This document shows, in pieces, positions 45,184 through 56,110 of a stretch of DNA of 64,000 nucleotides. This DNA comes from Clavaria fumosa (lineage: Eukaryota; Basidiomycota; Agaricomycetes; Agaricales; Clavariaceae), in NCBI GenBank assembly GCA_951802425.1, contig OX637798.1:2542001-2606000 (forward strand). The letters are read 5' to 3'. Each line of letters begins with the position of its first letter. The first letter of the stretch is position 1. The notes below the pieces were generated by a model. The model ran no database searches and was not told the origin of the DNA. It saw nothing but the letters and a program-made list of their open reading frames with translations. The position numbers were made by a program, and so were the translations under genes.

Positions 45184-47354
45184 TACATTAGTTCTGTGTG
45201 GCGCAGATGGTCTCGCAGTATGATCTCTTTGACTGAGGGCAAGTGGGAGGTTGGTCAGTCACAAGTTCGCTGAAAAGAGGGTGCGAATGGGGAGGGGAGA
45301 CCAGAGGAGGCTTACCAGTGCCCAGGGTGACCGCTGTGGCTTCCGTATCCTGTTCGCACGGATACCATCAACGCAGAATGGGCGAAATGAAGGCCAATAC
45401 GTACGATGACTGAAGTAAGGTGGAAGAAGAAGGGGCGTGGCTCGGGGGAGTGTTTCCGTTGTATTTCCCTGAAGTGCTGCTGGAAGTCTTGAGAAGGCAA
45501 CCATCAAACAATAAGGAAAGAAGCGAAATGAAATGGGATAGAACGACACGAACACTTGGTCGCAGTAGGCAGGTCGTTCTTCCGATCACCAAAGCTGGGC
45601 ACGCTGTCCTTGATGCGGACGCCGCGGCGCAGCTTCGAGTCGAGGATGTCGTACTTGTTGAGGAAGAGGATCATCTGTGTGTGCGCGAGCCACTTGCACG
45701 CGCATACCGCCTGCCACAGCAGGTAGCTGTCCTCGAGCCGGTTCACGCCCCGGTCCTCCAAGAGCTTCACGTCGAAGCACGAGATGGGCGCGAGGAAGAT
45801 GATCGCGTTCACGTCGTCGAAGTAGGGGTACCATGCTGCGCGCTGTGTGAAGACGTGGAGGGGGGTTGGCCAGCCGGCCTGGACACCCTCGGGTATCAGT
45901 GGTACGCACGGATGGCCGGGTCCCGCCCACATCGTACATGAGCCATTCCTGGCCAACCCTGCGACTTGTATCGATTCAACGGGGGGGTGGTCAGGATGAG
46001 GGCCGCTTTCAAAGGGAGGGGGGGAGGGGAAATAAAGAGAATGGACGCACCGTGGTCAAACACGAATTTGTACTCTTGCACGCCAAGTGTGCTCAGACGG
46101 GCTCGAATGACATCTGTGTCCGTCGGCTGGTAGTGGCGCGTGGCGGCTCATTTCAGGAAGCTGCGCAGGGGCAAAGCGGGTCAGCACGCAGCACAGCAAC
46201 GAAAGAGCAATAATAATAATAATAAAGCAATAGTCCAGAACGTCACGTCGATACGCACAATCCTGGGGTCTCCTCAAGCCTGACGTTCCGCTTGGCCAGA
46301 GCGGACCGCAACATAGGGTCCTCCCATATCGCCTTCATGTCGTCCGCGCACGACGCAATGACCTCCGTGATCTCGCTCAGCTCCGCGCCCCAACCGCGCC
46401 TCGCCCGGGGGTCAGCTCCCGCAGCAGCAGCCGCAGCGGTGGCGGCCCGCCCACAGCGGAAGCGGTCCAGCGCGGTCTTCCACCCGTTGCGCGAGTTGAT
46501 CGAGAACTCTTGCTGCTGCTGCACGCGGAACGCCGGGGCTCGTGTCCGTGTCGTCGAACGGCGCGGCGGTCGTGATGAAGGTGAAGTGCACCTCGCTCGT
46601 GGCGGCGCCGAGACGCCGCTCGAGGTCCGTCTGGATGCGCCGCAGCGGCTCGAGGCGAAGCTTCAGAAGACGGTGTTTTTCGGTGAAATGCTGCTGCTGC
46701 TGCAGGTGGTGTGGTTGCAGCGAGGACGAGAGACGCCAGTGGGGGGGCCAGCTATGGTGACGGAGGAAGAGGGGGCGCCTGTAGCGGTGGGCGGAGGAGA
46801 GGACATAGAGGTTTAGGAGCGCCGGGCCATTTCGTTGGAGAGGAGGTAGTACGGTGTTGACATTGCGGACGAGGTCGAGCTGGATGACGGCGCGCCATGA
46901 GGCGCGTTCTTCTTGCCATTCACGGCGGGCGTAGGTGAGCTGGAAGTCTTGTGGTGCGTTTGTGTGGTGGGGGTTCCAGAGCGTTGGCCGTAGGATCAAA
47001 GAACGTCAGAGTGGGATCACCAAGAGATGAGTGGCGCACTTTGGAGGGTAGCGGATTTACCTGGGAGACGTCGTTTGATCAGCCATGTGAAAAACAGTGG
47101 GGTTAATGATGATGGACGTGGGTGTGAGAGGAATAATAAGACGCACCACTCTCGCTCTGTCCCAGGAGGGAGACCTTGACGCGACGCTTCTTGCATCGGA
47201 GCGCCGCCTTTTCCTGACGGATCTGCTCGCGGATCTCCTCCCCGACGCGGCGGGCGTGGGACTCGGCGAGCTCGCGCGCCTCGCGCTGTGCGGGCGTCTT
47301 GTCACGTGGGGGCGCGAGGACGGCGGCGAGTGGGTCGTCGTCGTTGATGCGCAT
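45184..47354 (-). pseudogene. G-protein alpha relic, Ga-1 copy D
   Basis: Minus strand. C-terminus IILRDHLRHTELM, but the stop is changed (TAA to TAC); G5 exon CEQDTEATAVTLGT ending at a GTAAG donor (about 45310-45360); G4 exon with MILFLNKYDILDSKL and SFGDRKNDL (45550-45690); AIIFLAPISCFD block; switch II EWLMYDVGGT (about 45905-45950); switch I with a deletion of FLNDVE; helical domain LKLRLEPLRRIQTDLERRLGA; exon 2 DFQLTYARREWQEERASW; exon 1 from ATG at 47354 with KKRRVKVSLLGQSESG. The GKST half of the P-loop is not found. Each intact block is normal G-alpha sequence, but the gene cannot be read through. Confidence 0.8.
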
Positions 47355-47461
47355 GTCTTGGGCGGGGGTTCTGGGTGGATGGATGGGGAGAGGTGGGATG
47401 GAGGTGGGATGGAGGGGCGCGGGTACGGATACGGGTGAGGCGCGAGACGGGTGTCGCGGAT

Positions 47462-47506
47462 GAGGAGGAGGAGGAGGAGGAGGAGGAGGAGGAGGAGGAG
47501 GAGGAG
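47462..47506. repeat. (GAG)n microsatellite
   Basis: About 15 uninterrupted GAG triplets upstream of the G-alpha exon 1; shorter in copies B (27641-27676) and E (about 58373-58389), absent in A and C. Confidence 0.9.
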
Positions 47507-47939
47507 CTGTGAGCGTTGTAGGTTTAAGAAGACGAGAGAAATTTCGTAATTGAATGAAATCCTTCCCCAAACTGGAAGTGTGCTTCATCGATTTGATAGA
47601 ATGTCGTTTCGGAACGAGTACTTCGCATTCGTCGTAAGTCAGAGACAAGCGATGACATCATCCGCAATTCACCAGAACCACGATGAGTTATATGACCAAT
47701 TTCTCAATCACTCAGACTGGCCGATTATCTCATCCCGGAACAAGCTCGAGATGAGTTATATGAAAGCTCTATCTAATCTCAGACTGGCCAATCTCATCCA
47801 AGAACAAGCTCGAGATCGGTCATCTCGAACCAAGCCGAGATTTGAACACACCTTGGTGACACTTTCCCTTAGCCATCCATCGACATTGTAGTGTACCTTC
47901 TGAGCTGTCTTTCGTTGACTTGTTTTGGAAGCTTATTTA
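47507..47939. other. Linker between Ga-1 and NHX, copy D
   Basis: Degenerate sequence with two runs of GATGAGTTATAT.AAAGCTCT-type words. No gene. Confidence 0.5.
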
Positions 47940-48690
47940 TTTATTCCCTTCTCTGAAGCGATCAACTTCTTCTACAGGCACGCCTGCGGCCAACAGAACG
48001 AAGAGCTGCCACATTCACGCCAGATGACGCTCTTCTGGGCCGGTCTGCGCGGCGCCGTCGGTGTCGCTCTGGCTGCAGGCTTCAAAGGGCCCGACGCGCA
48101 GAGGCTCCGGACGACCGTGCTCATCGTCGTCGTGCTCGCTGTCATCTTCTTTGGCAGGACATGGGTATGGATGCTCGAGATCCTCAGAATCCGCACGGAG
48201 GTCGAGGGCGAGGGCGTGTCCAGCAGCGAGAAGGAGGACGGCGGCAATGGGTGGAATCACCGAAGCACGCGCCTAAGCGGACTTGGACGATGGCGGGCTC
48301 TAGTTTGACGACGAGCTGCGTATCTGACGCATAACTTAGAAGACAGATGTTCCCACGCGGCGACCCTGCGCACGCACTACGCGACGTACAACCGTCAGCA
48401 CGGGATGCGCAGATGCTAAACCCAGGCGTACTGTTCTCTGCCGCGTCGTCGGAGTCATACAAGTCGGACAGGGAGGAGGTACTGCCGATGGCGCCGACGA
48501 CGTCCGCTGGTGGTGGTAGTCGTAGTCGTGGGAACGGCGAGGAGGGCCAAGGGCGGACGGCGGATGGGGAACTCGTGGGGGGTGAGGATGGCCAGTGGTT
48601 CCAGACGCTTGAGGAGCGGTATCTGCTGCCCATCTTCTCGAACGCGACGGCAAGCCAGACGTTCCACGCGCGTAAGGCGCGGCGGACTGC
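47940..48690 (+). pseudogene. Na+/H+ exchanger 3' fragment, copy D
   Basis: PFSEAINFFYRHACGQQ, FWAGLRGAVGVALAAGFKG, TTVLIVVVLAVIFFGRTW, then RTEVEGEGVSSSEKED in the same frame, a frame change near 48300, and the tail SYKSDREEVLPMAPTTSAGG with WFQTLEERYLLPIFSNAT. No N-terminal half. Confidence 0.75.
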
Positions 48691-48729
48691 GTCAGGCGTT
48701 GCGGCTGCTGCTCGAATTCGCAGCAGCGG

Positions 48730-49305
48730 TACAAGACGCAACTTCAGGAGACAGTGTTTTTCAGCGAAGTGCTACTGCTGCTGCTGGGGTTGGTATAGTT
48801 GTACCGAGGCGCGCCGGGAGACGCCGCTCCCGCTGGCGGCAGAGGAGGGGTGACTCTGACGCTGGGCAGGCGGAGGTCGGCCGGGGAGAGACCGTAGGGG
48901 CTTCGGAGAGCCGAGCCATTTCGTCGGAGAGTATTTCGAGAGAGGTGTTGACGTTGCGGTTGAGATTGAGCTGGATGACGGTGCGCCACGAGTCGCGTGC
49001 CTCATGCCATTCGCGGCGGGCGTAGGTAATTTCCAAGTCTGCGGTGTGTGCGTGTGATGGGGGTTCCATGAGCGATAGCATTGGAATCAACGAGCGTCAA
49101 GGGATGAGCGGCTCACTTTTGACGATGGTAGATTGGCCCGGTACACGTCGTCTAATCAGCATTAGGGTTGAAGATGATGGAAGTGTGGGGAGAGAGGAAG
49201 GGGGGAAAAAAAATTACGCACCGCTTTCAGGAGGACGTTTGTGGGGTGCCCCCCACATCTCAGCTCCTCCTCCTGGCGAATCTGCCTGCCGATCTTGTCG
49301 CTAAA
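48730..49305 (-). pseudogene. Ga-2 fragment, copy D
   Basis: Minus strand. DLEITYARREWHEARDSW (about 48950-49070), SDEMARLSEAPTVSP, and exon-1-like DKIGRQIRQEEELRCGG (about 49220-49300). P-loop absent. Confidence 0.62.
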
Positions 49306-49317
49306 GTGGCGAGCGTT

Positions 49318-49466
49318 GGGGGGACGGGGAGCTCGTACGGCCAGTGGTTCCAGGCGCTTGACAAACGGTACATGCTGCCCATCGTCTCGAAGGCGACGGC
49401 GTAAGTGAGGGGCGGCAGCGGATGTCGGGGCGGGGGACGTGGTTTGGGGACACGCTGGGGAGGACA
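49318..49466 (+). pseudogene. Duplicate NHX tail, copy D
   Basis: GSSYGQWFQALDKRYMLPIV and SKATA on the + strand; a deletion then removes part of the tail compared with copy C. Confidence 0.55.
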
Positions 49467-49481
49467 AGCTCCTTGTTTGGG

Positions 49482-49568
49482 AGGTCGCGTCACATGACAC
49501 CAGCCATCGATAAGCATCGTCGCCACGCTGCAGACTTGCATCTAACGTCGACACTACTAGTATCAATC
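49482..49568 (+). promoter_or_regulatory. Conserved 5' block of NLR4
   Basis: GGTCGCGTCACATGACACC (one base shorter than the others), ATCGATAAGCATCGTCG, CTACTAGTATCAATC, ATG. Confidence 0.55.
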
Positions 49569-52500
49569 ATGCGCAAAGCTGTTGACACCACCCTGGCGAA
49601 GCTAAAATCGTCTACAGGACCTCAGTCTCTTGCCTTCATTAGCCTTCAGAATGCTCTTGCGCTTCTCAAGGAGGTTGCGGGGAAGTCGGGTGTACCAGGA
49701 CTGCAGGAAGGTATCAAAGGATTAGTGGTTCTCCTCGATGCTATTCAAGTGTGTGAAACATCTCATTTACCGTCCCGTCGCATTGCTCGCTAACCATCCA
49801 CACAGAAAACCTCACAGAATAACAGTGACTTGGAATCACTCGACCGCCGCGTTCGAGACTTGCATATCATGCTGCAAGAGGCATCTGATAGCGGGACCCT
49901 GACTACAGCAATGACTGACCGTATCAACCGCTTGTCTGAGTGAGTCACCATCGCCCCAGTGTAATATTTTGTCAATCTCAGTCTCGAATGGCAGATCATG
50001 GAAGTCTGTTGGTGAACAGGCACAGCATATGATCATGCGTAACCACTTGAGGCGTTTCCTCACTCGCGACCGTGATACTGTTGAGATTATGGGCCTCATC
50101 TCTGCAATCAATGACTCAATACATCAATTTCTGGTAAGTAAATGGCCTGTACTTTTCAGAGACCATGATTGAGTGGCGGCTACCCCAAGGTTCAAAGTAC
50201 ACTTGCCATTGAGTCCGCCCTTGGAGTAAGTTCATGAGCCATAAAGTAACATAGTTACTCAGATGTGACTGACTAATTGCTAGGAACATGCTGCCCAAGC
50301 TGAAAAACATGCTGCTCGAGCTGAGGCTAGCCTTCAGGTTTGTCTCTTCCTTATCTTGTTCATCATGTTCATCATATAATTAATTTATCAGGAAATCAAG
50401 ACAAGGCTCGATGACTACAGTATGGTTTATTCATAATTTGATTCAGTGCTTTACTTATGTTTGGTCCGCAGCTGGTCTCAATCTGCCTCATGCCACCACT
50501 GCTGGCTTCAGTTGCAATAATAAGCTCGTCCCATGTCTTGATGGTACTCGGAAACAGATTCTTGATGAGCTATATCAATGGATTGGTCATGATATCGAAG
50601 ACCTCTCCCAGGAGGGCATACTCACATCCTCTGACCATTTATGTGTCATGGGGACTCGACAGATATTTTGGATCAATGGTGTAGCTGGGAGTGGGAAGAC
50701 TACAATTGCTTACACTGCTGCAGAGTTCTGTGAGGACAAAGGAATGCTTGCTGCGAGCTTCTTCTGCTCCAGGGATAATGCTGATTGCAGCAACCTTAAT
50801 TTGGTTTTCACCACCATTGCCTATCAATTGGGACAGTTTTGTCCAGAGTTCAAGGCTGGTCTTGCAGAAGTGGTCAGGTCAAATCCTGATATTGTCTATT
50901 CCAATGTGTCCTATCAGTTGAAAAAGATGATTGTCAAGCCATTGCTTGCTATGAGGAATAGGTTTCCTCAAGGTTTAGTGGTGATTGATGCTCTGGATGA
51001 ATGCAAGGATGACAGTTCTACATCCACCATTCTGGCATCTTTGTCTCAACACATTGACAAGTTGTCCCCATTGCAATTCCTCATCACCAGTAGACCAATT
51101 CTCCAGATCACTGGAGCTTTTCAACATCCACATCTCATCAATACAACCAGGCCATTGATTCTTCATCAAGTCAAATTGGACGTCATTGAAAGTGATATCC
51201 AGTGTTATCTGAAATGGCACCTTGGTGCCATCAAGCAGAAATATCACATTCCTGGTACCTGGCCATCTTCAAGAGATGTTGAAGACTTGACCCATATGTC
51301 TTCAGGCCTGTTCATATTTGCTGCTACTGCAGCAAGGTTCATTGATGCTGCTGATCCCAGAGGGCAATTGAAGATACTTTTGAACACAAAGTCTGTTGCT
51401 GGCTTCTCTCCCTTGCAGCATCTGGATCAGTTATACTCCCAAGTGCTCAACACTGCATTCCCAGATATTTCTGATGACCTTGGAGCCAAATTGCAATTGA
51501 TTCTAGGTGCCATTGTCGCCCTTCAGGATCCTCTCCCATCAGATCAATTGGAGGATCTGCTTGAATGTGATGTCTATGGTTATCTTCAGCAGTTACAGGC
51601 AATCATCACCCTTCCAAATGATGGTGTTGGAGTTATTAGATTGATCCACCCATCATTCTTTGATTTCATTGTGGATTCTACCAGATGCCATGATGAGCAG
51701 TTTAGAATCAATCTTGAAGAGCAGCACACCATCATGGCAGAGAAATGCTTGACCATGATGAAAAGGTTAAAGAAGGATATTTGTGGCATAGGAGATCCCA
51801 CCAAATTCAACCATGAGGTTCCAGATCTCCCAGAGATGACATCCAATCACATCTCATGCAGCCTGCAGTATGCATGTAGATATTGGGGTGTGCATGTTTG
51901 CAGTGGCAAGCTTTCAAGTGATGTGTTGAATCTTCTGGAGGATTTCTGCTCAAATCATTTATTACACTGGATAGAGGTCTGCAGCCTTCTTGGGCATCTA
52001 AGAAATGCATTGCAAATGTTGGCATCTGTACATGCCTGTCTTGCAGTAAGTCCATATCCTTGTGAGTTGAGGTTGACAAAACTAACATGTAATCTTTGGT
52101 GCAGATCAGGAAAGATGTGCATATGACAGTCTCAGCACTGTTATATGATGGTGAAAGATTGATTCAAGAGTTCTTTCCAGCCATCAGTGTGTCTGCCTTG
52201 CAGGTGTATTTTTCAGCTTTGCCCTTCACCCCAACTGGCACTGAATTATACAATACTTATCATCAGCAGTTGGAGGGTGCAGTGATAGTGCAAGGGGCAT
52301 TACCAAAAGAATGGAGCACATGTATACAAGTCATAGAGGGCCATTCTGGTTGGGTCACATCAGTGTCATTCTCTCCAAATGGCACAAGGATTGTTTCAGG
52401 GTCTTATGACAAGACAGTGAGAGTGTGGGATACAGTCACTGGTGCTCATCTGCAGACACTTGAGGGCCATTCTAAGTGGGTCAGATCAGTGTCATTCTCT

Positions 52501-53271
52501 CCAGATGGCACAAGGATTGTTTCAGGGTCTGATGATGAGACAGTGAGAGTGTGGGATACAGTCACTGGTGCTCATCTGCAGACACTTGAGGGCCATGCTT
52601 ACATAATCACATCAGTGTCATTCTCTCCAGATGGCACAAAGATTGTTTCAGGGTCTGAGGACAAGACAGTGAGAGTGTGGGATACAGTCACTGGTGCTCA
52701 TCTACAGACACTTGAGGGCCATTCTTATGGTGTCATATCAGTGTCATTCTCTCCAGATGGCACAAGGATTGTTTCAGGGTCTTCTGACAAGACAGTGAGA
52801 GTGTGGGATACAGTCACTGGTGCTCATCTGCAGACACTTGAGGGCCATTCTCATCTGGTCACATCAGTGTCATTCTCTCCAGATGGCACAAGGATAGTTT
52901 CAGGGTCTCATGACAAGACAGTGAGAGTGTGGGATGCAGTCACCAGTGCTCATCTGCAGACACTTGAGGGCCATTCTGATTGGGTCATGTCAGTGTCATT
53001 TTCTCCAGATGGCACAATGATAGTTTCAGGGTCTGATGACAAGACAGTGAGAGTGTGGGATACAGTCACTGGTGCTCATCTGCAGACATTTGAGGGCCAT
53101 TCTAGTTGGGTCAGATCAGTGTCATTCTCTCCAGATGGCACAAGGATAGTTTCAGGGTCTTCTGATGGGACAGTGAGAGTGTGGGATACAGTCCCTGGTG
53201 CTCATCTGCAGACACTTGAGTGCCATTCTAGTTGGGTCAGATCAGTGTCATTCTCTCAGGCGATCCTGTAG
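49569..53271 (+). CDS. NACHT-WD40 receptor NLR4, truncated by a foldback element (1103 aa readable)
   Basis: Exons: 49569-49748, 49806-49939, 49995-50133, 50190-50225, 50284-50337, 50392-50419, 50472-52045, 52105-53271. Two heptads. Walker [10 protein letters not shown] and Walker [10 protein letters not shown] intact. The last acceptor has a weaker pyrimidine tract (AATCTTTGGTGCAG). WD40 repeats begin at 52336; seven complete units and the start of the eighth (ECHSSWVRSVSFS) are followed by element-derived QAIL and TAG. The predicted product keeps the switch but has only half a propeller set. The remaining repeats and tail lie beyond the element (54332-55304). Without the insert the gene would have 13 repeats. 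Confidence 0.88.
50284..50325 (+). repeat. Heptad minisatellite, 2 units (NLR4)
   Basis: Two 21-bp units coding EHAAQAE and KHAARAE. Confidence 0.87.
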
Positions 53272-54331
53272 TTTTGATGTATCATATGCACCAAATTGAT
53301 GCATTTGAGTGATGAACAATTAGCATCAATTGGTGCATGCACCTGATGTATCACTTTGGAGCATCTGATGCATTACCTCCTCATTGGGTGTGGATGGTAC
53401 ATCTGATATATCATGATGCCAGATGATGCATCTGCCATAGCCATAGACAGTGAATGTATCATGCATACATAATGTTGATGTATCAGCATGTCAGCATCTG
53501 ATATATTGTTGAAGCTGTTCTGGAAATTTGGCCATCTGATATAACATGGACATCCAATACATCACTGCCAATGCTTATCCAAAAAATGAACAAAAAAGCG
53601 AATTTATTATCATCAAACTTATTACTGTATTACAGTAATGACTAATATTTAATCTATTTCTATTTAAATTCTATTTATTCACACTCTATCACAAGTCCCA
53701 AAGTTGGGAGAAAGTGGGGGGGGGAAGCAGGGCAAGTTGCTGTATTTATATGCCGCACTTTGTGGCTGTGCAAAGTCGTGACATGGTAACACCTAATCAA
53801 CGTTACCATGTCACGCGTTTGCACAGCCACAAAGCGTGGCATATAAATACAGCAACTTGCCCTGCTTCCCCCCCCCACTTTCTCCCAACTTTGGGACTTG
53901 TGAATAAATAGAATTTAAATAGAAATAGATTTAATATTAGTCATTACTGTAATACAGTAATAAGTTTAAGTTTGATGATAATAAATTCGCTTTTTTATTC
54001 ATTTTTGGATAAGCATTGGCAGTGATGTATTGAATGTCCATGTTATATCAGATGTGCCAAATTTCCAGAACAGCTTCAACAATACATCAGATGCTGACAT
54101 GCTGATACATCAACATTATGTATGCATGATACATTCACTGTCTATGGCTATGGCAGATGCATCATCTGGCATCATGATATATCAGATGTACCATCCACAC
54201 TCAATGAGGAGGTAATGCATCAGATGCTCCAAAGTGATACATCAGGTGCATGCACCAATTGATGCTAATTGTTCATCACTCAAATGCATCAATTTGGTGC
54301 ATATGATATATCAAAGCTACAGGATGTGGTG
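53256..54331. mobile_element. 1,076-bp foldback (near-perfect palindrome) element in NLR4
   Basis: The two halves are inverted copies for over 500 bp each, meeting at CATGGTAAC-loop-GTTACCATG (53782-53810). It sits inside WD repeat 8, flanked by the duplicated ATTCTCT (53249-53255 and 54332-54338). Ends are CA...TG, with ATCCTGTAG as the first matched inner stretch. No transposase: a non-autonomous, hAT-like or foldback-type insertion. Confidence 0.85.
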
Positions 54332-55304
54332 ATTCTCTCCAGATGGCACAAGGATAGTTTCAGGGTCTTCTGATGGGACAGTGAGAGTGTGGGATACAGT
54401 CACTGGTGCTCATCTGCAGACACTTGAGGGCCATTCTAAGTGGGTCAGATCAGTGTCATTCTCTCCAGATGGCACAAGGATAGTTTCAGGGTCTTCTGAT
54501 GGGACAGTGAGAGTGTGGGATACAGTCACTGGTGCTCATCTGCAGACACTTGAGGGCCATTCTAAGTGGGTCAGATCAGTGTCATTCTCTCCAGATGGCA
54601 CAAGGATAGTTTCAGGGTCTTCTGACAAGACAGTGAGAGTGTGGGATACAGTCACTGGTGCTCATCTGCAGACACTTGAGGGCCATTCTCATGGGGTCAG
54701 ATCAGTGTCATTCTCTCCAGATGGCACAAGGATTGTTTCAGGGTCTTCTGACAAGACAGTGAGAGTGTGGGATACAGTCACTGGTGTTCATCTGCAGACA
54801 CTTGAGGGCCATTCTAATTATGTCAGATCAGTGTCATTCTCTTCAGATGGCACAAGGATAGTTTCAGGGTCTGCTGACCAGACAGTGAGAGTGTGGGATA
54901 CAGTCACTGGTGTTCATCTGCAGACACTTGAGGGCCATTCTGATTGGGTCAGATCAGTGCCATTCTCTTCAGATGGCACAAGGATAGTTTCAGGGTCTGA
55001 TGATGAGACAGTGAGAGTATGGGATGCAGGAACTGGGGTCCTTCACATCATTCACAGTGATTCAAACTGTGGGAGGTCATGGCCATACCTCATCAATAAT
55101 GGATGGATATCCATTTCTTTCACAAGGCACAGGCTTTGTTGGATACCTGTGGCTTATCGTAGCTATCCTGACACAAATGCGTCCACTATTGATCAAATGG
55201 CAGTGGTCACACCCCAGAATTCCATTATTTTTCTCCATTTCACTGCCTTGCATTCCTACCTCCATACACAGTTCCAAATACCTCTGCCTTCATATAATTC
55301 TTAG
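54332..55304 (+). pseudogene. Orphan WD40 end of NLR4
   Basis: The part of exon 8 cut off by the element: the rest of repeat 8, five full WD40 repeats and the conserved C-terminal tail (GRSWPYLINNGW, LCWIPVAYRSY) to the stop at 55302-55304. It stays open, so the separation is recent. It has no promoter or start of its own that I can see. Confidence 0.88.
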
Positions 55305-55780
55305 CTCCTGTCCATGGGATCCCCCACCAAGCACAGGCCCAGGGGTGTTAAGATGGTGAAATGAGGAATAAAAAATAACTTGAATCAAAATGTGTACTTG
55401 AATCTTAGTGAGAGGATTTGTATAACAGCCTCAGTCACTTCTTTTGTATGTCAGAGGTCTGAATAATAATCAGAGCTGCCAAATTGCTGCAGGAAGCCTT
55501 GTGCCATTGGTTTCAAGTCCATAAGCACAGCACTTCCCAGCATTGAATATGTAGCCCCCAGAGACTTCCTGACACAGTTATTTTTTCATGCAACATGCTT
55601 AGGCAAGAAGATATACAGGTATTGTTAGAAATCCATGCCCCAATGGGTTGAAGCAAGAATGTTATGATAGCACCATCACACTAACAAATTTACCTCAAGA
55701 GAGACAAGGCTGATAATGAGCAGAGGCAAAGCTGATAACAGACGAAGTAATGCTGATGTACAGAGAATGAAAACTCCACC
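55305..55780. other. Conserved 3' flank of NLR4
   Basis: Nearly identical to the flank of NLR3 over its first 150 bp or so, then ordinary copy-level divergence. Nothing coding. Confidence 0.55.
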
Positions 55781-56110
55781 TCATGAAGAGACATATTTTG
55801 ATCAAGATTACATCCAGGTCAGAAGATAATGATAGATACAGCTGGTCACTGCAGGAACGGAAAGAAGGCCAAAACAAAACAAAAAAAGGAAGGAAAAAAA
55901 TTAACCGAGAGACAACACCGCTGAGATGCACGAGGGGAGGTGTTCCGCATTGACGACTATCATGAGCGAGTAGCGATAGATACAAAAAAACAAGAAAAGG
56001 GTAAAGGTGGGGAGAGGCTGAATGGCTGAATGGCAAAAAAATGAATAGATTATGCACTATTACAAGGCGAGCACTTGAGACAAAGCCGCGAAATGAGAGG
56101 GTGTGGGCGT

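Noticed and set aside
53675..53911. Two almost identical small ORFs on opposite strands
   Set aside because: They are the two arms of the foldback palindrome read in either direction; no protein evidence.
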